Source: Mnemiopsis leidyi (lineage: Eukaryota; Ctenophora; Tentaculata; Lobata; Bolinopsidae). From it: 47,495 nucleotides of DNA. Position 1 is the first letter of the stretch, and each line of letters begins with the position of its first letter. Below the pieces are notes generated by a model. That model was not told the DNA's origin. It ran no database searches and saw only the letters and a list, made by a program, of their open reading frames with translations. Position numbers and translations under genes: made by a program. This document shows positions 32,501 through 43,163 of this stretch, piece after piece. Where the stretch lies: contig JH154184.1 of the NCBI GenBank assembly GCA_000226015.1, positions 724,770-772,264 on the forward strand, read 5' to 3'.

Positions 32501-35500
32501 CGTGATCTCATCTGGAAATGGCATTTCAAATTAAGTGCATATGGCATGTGCAAAGAAATTAAACAAGTGCAATTTCAACAATTGCGTTGCGATTTGATAA
32601 ACTTCTAAAAAGTGATCGGCAATTGAATTTTAGCACCAAGTGACTTGGTCCAGGTCAAGTTTGAAGACCATAGTTTGCAAACCTTCAGAAGCTCCCCTCA
32701 CAGTGGCGTACATAGTCACTTCCTTGCCCACATATCCGATAAGTTCAAACGTGTTTGCAGTTACCTGCACCAGTTCCCGTTTCGCTGAAAACAAAACACG
32801 ATTTAATTTATTTGTATGATTGGTTGTTTCAGGTAAATAGAATGATAAATCGCTCTATCATGGTGAAGTATATTAATTGCAGAGTTTAAGGAAATTGTGT
32901 GACGAATTATTGGCAACACTCTTAAGGAGCAGCTTAAAGTTAACCTAAAATTTTTGAACCTCGAGACTATTCTTCATAGATTTCCCGTCCAATTCTAGCC
33001 CGGGCTTACAGATTCCTCCCGTAAGCCAATCGAACATGGAGTCCCCCAAGGGTCTATTTTAGGGCCATTACTCTTCGTTATATACATAAATGACCTTCCA
33101 CAAATAAGTAGACAAACCAAATTCATTCTCTACGCGGACGATGCAAATATCATAATCACAGGTACGTCACTGCAGGAAATAACGGAGGAATTGAGCCGTA
33201 TCACGCCAATCTTAGTAAATTGGGTACAAAGCAATGGCCTAGCATTAAACCTACAAAAAAACAAATTACATGTTATTTTCTAGAAAGAGGGTCACACATC
33301 CCTGTCAAAATCACAATTGATGGGACAGAAATAGTACGTAAGCATGAAGCCAAATTTNNNNNNNNNNTCGGATCAGTAAGGACGAAAACGTCCCACATTC
33401 CGATCAGCAAGGTACGAAAACGGCCCAGGATTCCATTTGGCAAGGTACGAAAACGTCCCAAATTACATTTATCACGTGCAAACGAAAACGTCCCAATTTT
33501 AGAGACGAAAAGGTCCCATTTTCGAACAATGATGCAACAACAAATATTTTGGTTTTTATGCGATCAAGTGCGATTTTTGGGAAAATATGCGAAAATATGC
33601 GGTGAAACCAAAAATATGCGGAATTATGCGGATAATATAGAATTGTGCGGGGCTGTGCGGAGAACTGGAAATTGTGCGAAATCGCACTCACCGCACTTAA
33701 ATGTTGCCTCTGATGGAAATAGGCTTAGATCCAACGCCAAAGAACTTCACCGGCACAAAAATTAGTTTTCCTGCTAGATAACAACTTTTTGGACCGATTC
33801 CTTTCCAAGTCTCAGAAGCCCCCTAAAAAAATTCCATATCCAATCTATGGAGATTTTGTGTTCCACAAGTTTTGGATTTGTTCTTCTTCTGTCACCATGT
33901 TCACGTCTCCATATGGAAAATGCAATCGTTCATGTTATAGTCGGAATTTTCGGTAACAAGGGAAACAGCAACTTATGCAGACTTTAAAACAAGAATATAA
34001 AACCATGATTATAAGTTTCTGATCTGTTGAGTTTCTTTGTCTGAAATCTACTATCTTAGGTATACGAGAAGAAGCAGGAGCGGACCATGGAGCGAATTTC
34101 GCGTATAACCAGTAACAGACGTTTGCGGAGGCTGGAGAGGATGATTACGAAGAGCCCTCTCGACGAGGAAGATTCAGACTCCAAGAATTCTCAGAGATTT
34201 GTTAGGAAGAGGAGAAGAAAGGTTTTGAAATTAATATATGAGAAATTTTAACTTTTATTTCTCAACTCTACTCGAAATTTCCTTATCATTGGGAATAAGA
34301 AGGTCTGACTCTGAGGTGTCGGGTACTAGATGAAGAACTTTAAGATATATTTCCTGACAGTCGTTTATAGATTCGAAAATTTTCCTCACTCGTCCATCAT
34401 TGCAATGCATTATCATTACCAATGAGTTGCTCAATCCGAAGCTCTATAAGTTCCTCTAATAGGTAAAAGCTAAAAAGAGGGCTGGAGTTGGAGGCACGTA
34501 CATGAAACGACTGAAACTAGCTTCAGACAGTCTGAAAAACACAGATCCCGAGTCCAGCTATGGGACTGTACTAAATATGGACTCATATCTCGCATTCAAA
34601 GGTTAGAATTCAATGGGTTATAGAGTTTTTGTTCAACTAGCCAACAGGCCAATAAATGAAGACCCACATTTGTGAGCATGATTTTTTTCTGATTTCCATT
34701 CACTGATGCAGACTACGGTAGAGCCCTTATCTGTTTGATTTCCCAGACTTTTCCGGTTCGAAAGTCCAAAAAAGAAGAAAAAGTCGCCGGAGAGGAATGG
34801 TGATGAGCAAAACGGAACAACAAGCAATCGAGAAAAAAGCAAAGGAAACCCTTGACAAGCTTGTTCCTAAGTAAGACGTTATACTCTATTTCTATTTTTT
34901 TTCTCAGAGGGATTAGAATTCTTCAAGAGCATATTAATTACCCCCATGTTTATTTATTTAAACGTAAAAACATCACCTCATGGAATCACGTTCGGTGATA
35001 CTTTCTTTTACTAAAGTTTTAGTCTAATTCTGATTATTTTATCAGCATCATAAACTAGGTCAACATCTTTTATCCGGCCATTTGTGCACCTAGATTGGTG
35101 GATTAGATCCCATCATAACTAGTTCACAAACCATATCGCTATATTCACTAAACTGTTGCCATGAAATAAGACATAAATACTGGATGTTCAGACTGCAGCT
35201 TTAGAAAAACCTGAAAATTGCTCGTGTCATATATAGAGCTAGTTAGAATAATCAGAATCTGCTTCTGTTTTAAAGGTTTTAAATGATCCAGGCGACCAAG
35301 CAATGTATTTTGAAGAGCAGCAATATTTTTAACTATGACTGTTCACGTTAGACTTTCGAAAGACAGTCATTACTGTCATGAATATTAAGGAAATATGTCA
35401 AATGTGGACAAGCAAGCACTTACAATGGAATCAGGGATTCAGGGAGTCTGATCTGACCGGCCGATCCTGTGGCACTTAATTTCTGAATTGATTGAGCTCA

Positions 35501-38500
35501 ATCAATTAATTTTTGCATGGTGAAAAAGATCATTTACTACGTTGAGAGCGTTTCAACATGCATTTCCGGTCCAATATGTATATATTATCCTATCAGATGA
35601 TTAAAGTCGTCACAGATTTGCACTCGACTGTGTTCGGTTGGCTTGACTAGCTGAACGTTGCTGAAATTTGTAGTATTTCTAGGTCTCACATAGCATTTCG
35701 TTTTTACTTTTAAAGGTACATCGCTGCGATGTTGCTTTATAGACAGATGTTTTCAAGGCACGAAGACAGGGGGCAGGGACGCTGTGGTCCCTTAACTAAA
35801 AAACTTGATTCCTAAATAAAACTAAGAAATTGCCCTCTAACTTTATCATGTTTTTTTGCTTTCCTTCACGTTCACGACCCTTCTTCTGCGAGCAATCGTC
35901 ACAAAATTATATTTACCTGTTGATACATTTGTCTGTCGAGTATATAGCTCCTTTTTAAATGGGTGTACATCAAGATAAATTGTGTGACTTTTCCATGATT
36001 AGATGGCGAGGAGAGAAAACACCGAAATCTTTAACGGACGCAGAGATTGAGCGGAAAAAGGAAGAGCTTTTCGAAAATATCGAGTTAGTTTTGAGAATAT
36101 TCAACAATAAACAACACATTAAATTTTTTATTTTCAACCTTAGTTATTTATTGACATTTTCATATGGTTTATCGTCTCTTACAAATTTTACGACAAACGA
36201 CGGTCTTTTTGGATCGATTAACCGTAAAACATTTATATTATATACTGATCAACCCTCAGGGAGCTACACACAACACTGTCTATCACAGAGTTACTATCTC
36301 AACCCAAAGGAAGACGAGGCTTCAGACCATCCAAAGTTTTAGGTTTTGCCAAAGGTCTTTTTTATCTAAGCTTACTAGATAACTTATAACAGAAGATAAA
36401 AGCCAATCCATATGAATATGTTTAGTTAGAAATAGTTATAAAATTAAATTTCCATTTCCCACAGCTATGTGAAGTATAAAATTTTGACTAAATAAAGCTA
36501 ACGGAACTATCTCAAAAGAAACCGCAGATCGTGGAGACACCGCCAGCAGCTTCAGAAAATGTTCGGCCGGATTTGAACCGATCTTCACCAGTTCCCGTTC
36601 TATTCCTCTTCCAACAAAAAAGAAGGAAATCCCAAAAACTTTGAACCGTAGGGAGCTTTTGGAGAGCAACAAGCTTTATAAGGTAAGTGGCCAAAATTGA
36701 ACTTTGAACCCTTTTTGGATCAATTTTCGACCTATTGAGTACAATTAAAAGTTTTTTGCAGCAGTTCTCTGTTTTTTGTCCTTACTGAAGGAAACTTAGC
36801 CACTCTTTTCCCTATTTTGAAAAGATAAACAAGTTTTAAAATTGTTGCTTACCTTATCCTACATGACTAATACATTATGTTCGGAAAATTGCGATTTTCA
36901 AGTGAATGGACCCAAATTTTATCCTTGTCAGGGCTATAAAATGTATGAATAATTTATAAGTGTGACAATTAATCATCATTATACATTGGCATCTGCTCCA
37001 AAGGGCCAGCCCTTGAATGTGGTGGATGATTTTAGCAAGCATCTCATATTCTAGCCGACTAATCTTGACCTACTGCAATCTTAGTGAGCATAAGTTTGTT
37101 AAGTTTTTACCAACCTAGATGTTCTCAATCGCAAGCATATCATCAGATATAATCACAAAAATACCACAACTACAAGCTCGTTCGATACTTCATCTCTAGA
37201 AATTCTGTTTTGACCTTGGTACTTATCGTACAAGTTGAGACTCTCCTGAAATTTAGAGCATAAAGAGTGTCATGCTTTACAAAGATCTCTTAATCGCTCA
37301 TCGTCAGTTGACGAGGGAAAGCAAGAACAGAGAACTGAAGATAGATGAGGAAATTGCTCTTCTCGGATCTTTTGCAGGTGCAATTCCGAATTTTTCGTGA
37401 TTATCACAGATGTTTTGTGATAGTCAGTAACATCGTTTGAGAAATTTGCGTTTGTGCAAGATTTTAAAATAGCTACAAATCAGCTAGGTAAAGAACGTTC
37501 ATGCCTCTTATGCAATATCATGGTTCTGTAGCTTTAAACTTATGTGTTGCCCTTCTGTTACCCTCCACTCAACAGGCCTGACTCGGTTCCAATATCTCCG
37601 GGATGATGACGAGAAATTGAAGGAGAAAAGGTTGGAATACAACACACGCCTGGACAAGCTACACAGGAGAAAACTCGGGTTGAAGAGATCCTGGATCAAC
37701 GTCGTCAACAAACGAAGTAAACGATTTGTAGTTTCTTGCGATTGATCATGGTTTTTGGGAAATATTGCAGTCGGAAGTTATTTTAAATTTATGGCTATAG
37801 AGTCTAGACCCGTCAAATTTAGTTCGACCAGACACATCACGGCCTACTGCAATAATACTCTGACAATAAGAAATCACGAGGTAAAATTTTCTTTATGATT
37901 TAGGAAACAGTTTAGACCCTCGTATGGGACTCCCAAAGAACGCTCCGATGATGCCTCTTATACCGAACCTACGAAAGAGGTTTGCTTGATATGTGAACTT
38001 TTCTATCAAAATGTTGGTGTTTTAATCCGTGACAAGATAGTCAGCCATCTTAACTTGATAAAATCTGTGTGACTTAATCTTAACGAAATTAATTATGCAG
38101 GATCATCAAAGCATCAAAAAAACAAGCACCGCCAAAACGTGTTGGCAATCTGTTTCTGGACATCTTGAGGAAGATAGACGAGAGGAACGAGGAAGGGGCT
38201 GATAACGAAGCCGTGTATTCGGAGGATTCGCCCCCCGGTAGTGGGGGTTCTGCTCCCCCGGCTCATCACCGCAGTGAGTGGGAAAAAACTTTAAACTTGC
38301 TACACTGCTTCAGTTTATTTGTATAGATCATAACTTTGTTACAGTTACCGAGCGCTGCCTGGCTCTCTCTATGCAGTCCCCTCCGAGTCCGATCAACAAA
38401 AGCTGCGGTCACCAGGCAACGTTACAGAGTCTAAATCTAAACAGGTTGAGACTAAGAGCGCAGTCTTTTAGTAAAAGATAGATCACATGCTTACTTTCAG

Positions 38501-40371
38501 ATTCCAATGCACAACTAACGTATCGAGGACGTATATTCAGGTGTCTTAGTTGGGACTGGCTTAGTTGTGATAGATCACATCTCGTCAAATCCCTTTTACA
38601 AAAACGTATGGAGTTTATACTCAATCAGATGTTTATGTTATCACGAATTTCAGTAACTCCCTCAAGAACGACTTCTGCAAAATGTTCGTCTACTCCTCTG
38701 ATTCTACCTGCACTCACGAAAACTCCAAAAACTCCAAGAACTCCGAGAACACCTAGAAAACTGGAGTCCGTCGTAGATTTTCAGGTAAAGTCAGCAGGAC
38801 AGCAGATCTGTTTGACTAAAACTCCGTACTGGCGTACTGCTTACTGCCTAGGGTAGTAGGAAATTTCGTATGACAAAGTGTATGACATGGATAATTACAA
38901 TTTTTTTTCTCCGTGGATTGTCGGACAGTCGGAAGTCATGATTACCACACATAATTTGTGGCTATTAAGAAATTCCCTGGACTTCTCACTACAGTCTACT
39001 AAACCACGGCTTATTATTTCTTAGAAAGCCTTTAACCTACCCACGAAAACACCGAGTGAACGACGTATCGAGAGCGACGCTAAGCGAGAACAAAAGCAAA
39101 AACAAGACCTGAAAAAGAAGGACTCAAAGATAACTCTTCCCTCGATCCTAGCGGCAGTCAAGCCAGCTCTGATGAAACGAAACCGGTCAAATAACCAGCT
39201 ATCTGTCCCTTTACACTCCCTCAACTCTATGGTTTGAAAAATTTAATCGAGCTCAAACGTAGTAGAATATCATATTTTTATGTTAACTGTTGAAAGCATG
39301 CAATTCTTGGTAAATGTCTTCTTCTTGTTGAAATGTATCAGTGTCTCTAAAATGTAAACTTTCTAAGTATCTCTAAGTGTAACACTAAGTTTCAGGAGCA
39401 ACTATCGCTAAAAGCAAGGGATGGCTTCGAGAGTGAGCCTTGTAGAGATGTTTGTTTTGCTAAGACAGAGAAGGATGTTTGCCAATTTGGACTTGATGAA
39501 TGTGTGGAATCAAATAGGAGAGTAGGAACCATGGACAACAACACTTCTAGGGTTAGCTTCAAGGAAGCTATCAGTACAAGCTCTACCTCCATATCCAGCT
39601 CTGGTAGTAGTGTCACCTCAGAGGATCAGTTCGATGAGGACTACATGGACAAGTTTTATAAGAACTACGATAGTGATGACAGTTTTCAAGTCAGGGCAGT
39701 CAGGAAGTCGTCTTGTCCTCCAACTCTCAACTGATAGCTCCAGCATTCAATTTCTTAACTGACACCAAGTACGAGTGTTGAGTCTGATGGAGGGGGAGGT
39801 ATTTGAACTCTCGGCGATAGCAATCAGCAATGGTCGTCATTAGTTTCTTTTTAAATCTTTGCTAAATGCTGCATGCATTAATTTTAAAATACGGTCTGTG
39901 TTAGCAACACTGCTGAGGCATCATTATCAGTGATGCCCCTGAATGAAGCAAATGCCAAATGTGTAAAGCCAGTTTTGTAGCTGTAACATGTTCTATAATT
40001 GTTAGCTAGTGTTATGTAGTATAATGTATTATATTCAGTATTCAAATCGGTTGAATCATAAAGTGAAGCCTTTTAAAAACTGAATTTTAGTGTATTCACG
40101 ACACAGATCCAACTGTCGCATAAACGTACTTTGTAATTGTCTTCTTCAGTACTTTTTATCTTGTTGAGAAATTGGAAACTTTTCTGTTACAAGAAAATTT
40201 CAGTCCACGCCAAACCTCCCGGAAAAGGAGCTGAACACCGAAGAAAGAAGGTCTTCTAACCCCGAGCTGAAACCTCAGATATCCTCAGAAGATTTGGGAT
40301 TCAAAATGAACATATTCCTCAGTGGCCTGTCCTCTAACTCTAAGCCAGGCATGCCGCCCGTAGTCGGATGA
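29561..40371 (+). CDS. Long orphan gene: basic, coiled-coil-rich protein (5' end missing)
   Basis: A chain of exons, nearly all phase-matched: 29561-29622, 29762-29851, 30243-30338, 34060-34221, 34463-34601, 34747-34870, 36003-36087, 36498-36682, 37257-37377, 37576-37716, 37904-37979, 38101-38273, 38377-38444, 38629-38784, 39025-39231 and 39396-39734 (TGA 39732). A further coding exon is 40204-40371. The product is at least 740 residues. It is highly charged, with basic clusters (FVRKRRRK, KVQKRRKSRRR), helical stretches (EKKAKETLDKLVPK, LRDDDEKLKEKRLEYNTRLD), a TP-rich block (KTPKTPRTPRTPRK) and a Ser-rich end. It has no membrane span. I recognise no family; a nuclear or cytoskeletal protein is plausible. 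The exon 36498-36682 is off by one base: frame SENVRPDLNRSSPVP must shift to PLPTKKKEIPKTL, and its acceptor is weak. The true start lies upstream. Confidence 0.7.
30666..30818 (-). CDS. Candidate C-terminal exon with a hydrophobic, GPI-signal-like end
   Basis: After TTATTTTCAG the frame runs 50 codons to TAA 30666-30668. It has a low-complexity Glu/Asn/Lys stretch (NKENRENNENKEK), a small-residue patch (SESSANTE) and the hydrophobic end VAAALIMVIFTLLERQF. That order resembles a GPI-anchor signal. It lies just downstream of the decayed Ig modules on the same strand, but its phase does not match their last donor. Confidence 0.3.
   Translation of the reverse strand, partial: SYHMEVTNKENRENNENKEKIIRNESESSANTEVAAALIMVIFTLLERQF
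31276..31790 (-). pseudogene. Ig (I-set-like) module, copy A, disrupted
   Basis: Two exons, 31790-31688 and 31466-31276, make one Ig domain split before the C strand. Recognisable parts are GYVGKEVTMYATVRGA, EISWIKMEGSIPEDR and STLQIKGLKYSDEGTYYC, which has the classic DxGxYxC. Compared with copy B, the first exon lacks two bases near its start, and the second gains two bases near CTTATACTACC. The two halves of the second exon are therefore in different frames. It lies antisense in a large intron of the long plus-strand gene. Probably a relic of an Ig receptor gene. Confidence 0.7.
32299..32784 (-). pseudogene. Ig (I-set-like) module, copy B, with an in-frame stop
   Basis: Exons 32784-32683 and 32511-32299 are homologous to copy A about 1.0 kb away. 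The frame is continuous (GYVGKEVTMYATVRGA, STLQIKKLEYSDEGAYLC, VGITLRVVG) except for one TAA, where copy A has a sense codon after EDRI. A 24-bp insertion with the repeat TCCATTCC precedes it. Flanks up to about 33008 are also duplicated (the motif ATAGATTTCCCGTCCAATT occurs at about 32197 and 32975). The first B-strand Cys is absent in both copies. Confidence 0.7.
33009..33357 (+). mobile_element. LINE reverse-transcriptase fragment
   Basis: Translates to the RT core of a non-LTR retrotransposon: HGVPQGSILGPLLFVIYIND, the catalytic FILYADDANIII (YADD at 33131-33142), and GLALNLQK. A frameshift in the following A-rich run separates this from ITIDGTEIVRKHEAKF. The fragment is truncated on the left at the edge of the Ig duplication and cut on the right by the N gap. 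CR1/Jockey-like clade by motif; inactive. Confidence 0.9.
33358..33367. other. Assembly gap (10 N)
   Basis: Ten N of unknown true length. Sequence on the two sides may not be adjacent. Confidence 1.
33382..33518. repeat. ACGAAAACGTCCCA repeat, five copies
   Basis: Copies begin at 33382, 33414, 33447, 33482 and 33505, spaced 23 to 35 bp. One copy reads GGCCCA and one AGGTCCCA. They are followed (33560-33700) by repeated TATGCGG/GTGCGG motifs. The block looks like the end of a repetitive element next to the gap. Confidence 0.8.
40204..40371 (+). other. Alternative terminal exon of the long orphan gene
   Basis: After AAATTTCAG the frame STPNLPEKELNTEERRSSNP runs 55 codons to TGA. It enters in phase 0, but the preceding exon ends with its own stop (TGA TAG at 39732). 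A phase-0 donor inside that exon (CAA|GTCAGG at 39690) would link the two and replace the last 14 residues. An AATAAA lies at 40581. Confidence 0.55.
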
Positions 40372-40400
40372 AAGGCGCCAATTCTCTTTATTACTGAGAA

Positions 40401-40470
40401 GGACAACTGGTGTAGTGGTCAATGTACGGTACTTCTATGCGGATGGTTGGGGGTTCGATTGCAATGGAAA
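40401..40470 (+). repeat. tRNA-derived SINE head or tRNA relic
   Basis: A perfect RNA polymerase III A box (TGGTGTAGTGG, 40408-40418) and a one-mismatch B box (GGTTCGATTGC, 40452-40462) are spaced 33 bp apart, as in tRNA genes. Neither the acceptor stem nor the T stem pairs, so it is not a functional tRNA. It starts 30 bases after the stop of the alternative terminal exon. Confidence 0.6.
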
Positions 40471-40580
40471 AAGTTCGAATATGAGAATATTTATAGCTTA
40501 TTTCCTAGCTACGCGCCCTCCATGATTAGATGATCGCATTCCCATGAAATCCTTGCTTCGAATATTTATGCAAATGCAAT

Positions 40581-40586
40581 AATAAA
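40581..40586 (+). terminator. Possible poly(A) signal of the long orphan gene
   Basis: AATAAA 210 bases after the stop at 40371. From here to about 41440 I see no gene. Confidence 0.45.
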
Positions 40587-41444
40587 TTGTAAAGTATGTA
40601 TTTATTAATCTCTAACCGTAAACTTTTTACATGAAATTTTCAATATGCAATGGTTTTAAACATTTTCATATTTTATAACAAAAAAAGCTTATTATATAGA
40701 TTATTAGATTTTGTTGTTGAACATAAAGACACATTAAGTGTCGTATTGCCATCAATTTAAGCGACAACTATTATGCGACAATGAACATTATTCGAGCGCG
40801 TTTGTAATATTTATATACTAGAACGACTACATTCTTACTTTATTTATGAATGCCAAATCATAAATCTCAATATGTATTACGTAGGTTCCAAAACTTGGGT
40901 GCTGAGATCTTGAACGTTTTTTCTTTATCAAATAAATTCAGTCAGTCTTTTCTTTTAAGGACCGGACACATAGCTGCCTATCTTTGATCTACATAGATGT
41001 TATATTTTGGTGCTGAAAAACAGTTCTTTTACTTTTGTTTAGATCAGCGTTGTGCTTACAGTGTTTGATGGGGGGGAGTGTCAAATTACCCGATCGTGAG
41101 GCATGGTCACAGTGTCACACTCACCTAGCCCTAATGAGCTTATGCAGTGTTCTAATATTATGTAAAATTACTTATTTACTTAGTGCTGCTATGCGAGCTG
41201 GATTAGGATGTATTCCTGAGGTTGTACAGTACGGGCATCCTCCCTACATTTTATTTTCGGATTAGGATCGGACAAATTCAGATAATCCCGAGGTTGTTGT
41301 AAATTTTAAAAGTATGAAACATTTTTTGATCGATGCCAATTGTTTTTTCGTTAATAACCGATGCATCAAATTTGAATCGATAATAAAGTTAAGTATGTTC
41401 GCTCGAAATTAGGGAATCAAAAATCAGTTATACAATAAGTTTAC

Positions 41445-41645
41445 TTATCTGTTAAAGTTACTTGGATCTCCACATCCTCGACGTGGTTGGGAAGCGTAAC
41501 AATATAGAAACATGAGCCAGAGCAGTATATTAAATATCGCATCACCAGGTGAATCATTGCAGGTTTGTCCGGCAGTTCTTGATTGGTGATCCTTTCTGTA
41601 TCTGCCAAACATGGCGCCTCCGTTTTTCCTTTCTTGTACCGCCAT
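41445..41645 (-). CDS. Small single-span membrane ORF (66 aa), tentative
   Basis: ATG 41645 (ATGG) opens a polar basic start (MAVQERKNGGAMFGRYRKDH), then one hydrophobic helix (IFNILLWLMFLYCYA), then RRGCGDPS and a stop. A donor-like A|GTAACT before the stop means it could instead be the first exon of a longer gene. It is divergent to the 7TM gene. No family recognised. Confidence 0.3.
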   Translation of the reverse strand: MAVQERKNGGAMFGRYRKDHQSRTAGQTCNDSPGDAIFNILLWLMFLYCYASQPRRGCGDPSNFNR

Positions 41646-42068
41646 TAGTTACTCCTGCCCCAAAGTTTCTCCTTTTTTAGTTATTAGGAACGTCCTTCTT
41701 ACTATTTTAAATATATTTGTGTCGAATGATGGATCAGTGAGCAATTCATAGGAATGCATTGCAGTCTCTCATAGTGGTAGGGCGCAAAACTGCATAGTAT
41801 GCATCTACATATATCGGTTCTACATTTATATTATAACACAGATGTCTCAACAAGTTATTTCCTCTACTCAGAAGAAGATTTTGTTTCGAAGTAAAAATTG
41901 CATAACGCATGTTTTGCATTTTTAGTTAGCAGCTCCATCATGGTCGGATCGGAATTTTGTGCGGTTTTTTACTTTTTCACATGTTAGGCAAAGTAGTAAT
42001 TGTTTAGAGTTAGATCGTTCGTCGGTAAAACCAGCTCATTTTTCCTTCCACAGGAAGGTCATCTTATC

Positions 42069-43163
42069 ATGGTTATAACGTTTTCTTACGAAGTTGATGG
42101 TAGTCAACACTCAGCCGTTGCCGGTAGCAACGCAACATTAACAACCCCTGAAAGTGGAAGTTCCAGCGCCGGGGATTTGTTTGGACATTTCTTAAAATAC
42201 TTCTTCCCCATTCTGACTGCAGTAAACATCCCGTTAAGCTTGACCAACTTTCTGGTTTTTCTAAAACTGGGTTTTCTTAACTCCCCCTCAAACTTCATCT
42301 ACTTCAACCTAGTTATAGTGGACCTCCTGAACTCGGCGGTGGGTCTCAAGGTATCGATTAACCTTTGGAACGCCACGGATAATGCCACTCACTATGTGGC
42401 GTTTTGGGGAGACAAGAAGTACGAGTTTGAAAGATACGTCAACAACTTCACCTTCGATACAAACATCGTTCTGGTCTTTGGACTTTGTCTGATCAGGATC
42501 CTCTGGATGGAAATGTCCGCACTGCACGTCCTCGAAAAACTTAAAACTGTATCTATTGCCATGATCGTTTTAGCGTACAGCTACGGGCTTATTTCCTGCG
42601 TTTACAGGTTTCTCCTGCAGAAGAATTATAAGTATAGTGACGGCACTGATCGTATCTTCCAAACTCCACTCGTTGAAGTGAAGGATATATGCGAGAGTCT
42701 CCTGGTGGTTCTGATAATCCTCATGTCAGTCTACATCCAATTGAAAGTCTGGATGAAAAAGTCGCAACTGGAGTCATCAATCTTTCGAGCTGCCAGTTAT
42801 GCCAGTTGCATCATCACTGCCAATGTTCTCTTTTCCTACACCTTTTATATCATAACTGTGGGTGTGCGTGTCCGTCATGTTGTCACCAGCAACAACACCT
42901 ACAGTTGCCCTGGAAACGATGAGGGGAGTGCAGGAGGCAGGCGGGACGGAACTTTCAAGTTTGTAGATTTCATACTATGTGACGAACTTTACATTAGCAC
43001 ACTTTTTATGTGTTTCCATTGTACTATCAATAGTATTGTTTTGATTTTTCAGAGACATACTAGAAGGTTCTTGAGAAACAAGGCTAGAATTTGTATTATA
43101 AAGCTGAGGGAGGCTTACCTGCGGTTGTCTAATAATGAAGAAACTGATTATGCTTATTTTTAG
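42069..43163 (+). CDS. Single-exon seven-transmembrane receptor, divergent (364 aa)
   Basis: ATG 42069 (ATCATGG context) follows a CTTCCACAG acceptor by 15 bases, so the 5' UTR is probably spliced and the coding region is intronless. The N-terminus of about 40 residues is outside, without a signal peptide, and carries NAT; further sites occur at WNATDNAT, NNFTF and SNNTY. Seven hydrophobic helices are visible: FFPILTAVNIPLSL, FIYFNLVIVDLLNS (with a TM2 Asp), NIVLVFGLCLIRIL, VSIAMIVLAYSYGLI, SLLVVLIILMSVYI, CIITANVLFSYTFYI and STLFMCFHCTINSIVLIF. A basic helix-8-like RHTRRFLRNK follows. The NPxxY site is TINSIVLIF; no DRY or CWxP is seen. It is likely a G-protein-coupled receptor of a lineage-specific, rhodopsin-like family; the ligand is unknown. 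Confidence 0.8.
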   Translation: MVITFSYEVDGSQHSAVAGSNATLTTPESGSSSAGDLFGHFLKYFFPILTAVNIPLSLTNFLVFLKLGFLNSPSNFIYFNLVIVDLLNSAVGLKVSINLWNATDNATHYVAFWGDKKYEFERYVNNFTFDTNIVLVFGLCLIRILWMEMSALHVLEKLKTVSIAMIVLAYSYGLISCVYRFLLQKNYKYSDGTDRIFQTPLVEVKDICESLLVVLIILMSVYIQLKVWMKKSQLESSIFRAASYASCIITANVLFSYTFYIITVGVRVRHVVTSNNTYSCPGNDEGSAGGRRDGTFKFVDFILCDELYISTLFMCFHCTINSIVLIFQRHTRRFLRNKARICIIKLREAYLRLSNNEETDYAYF

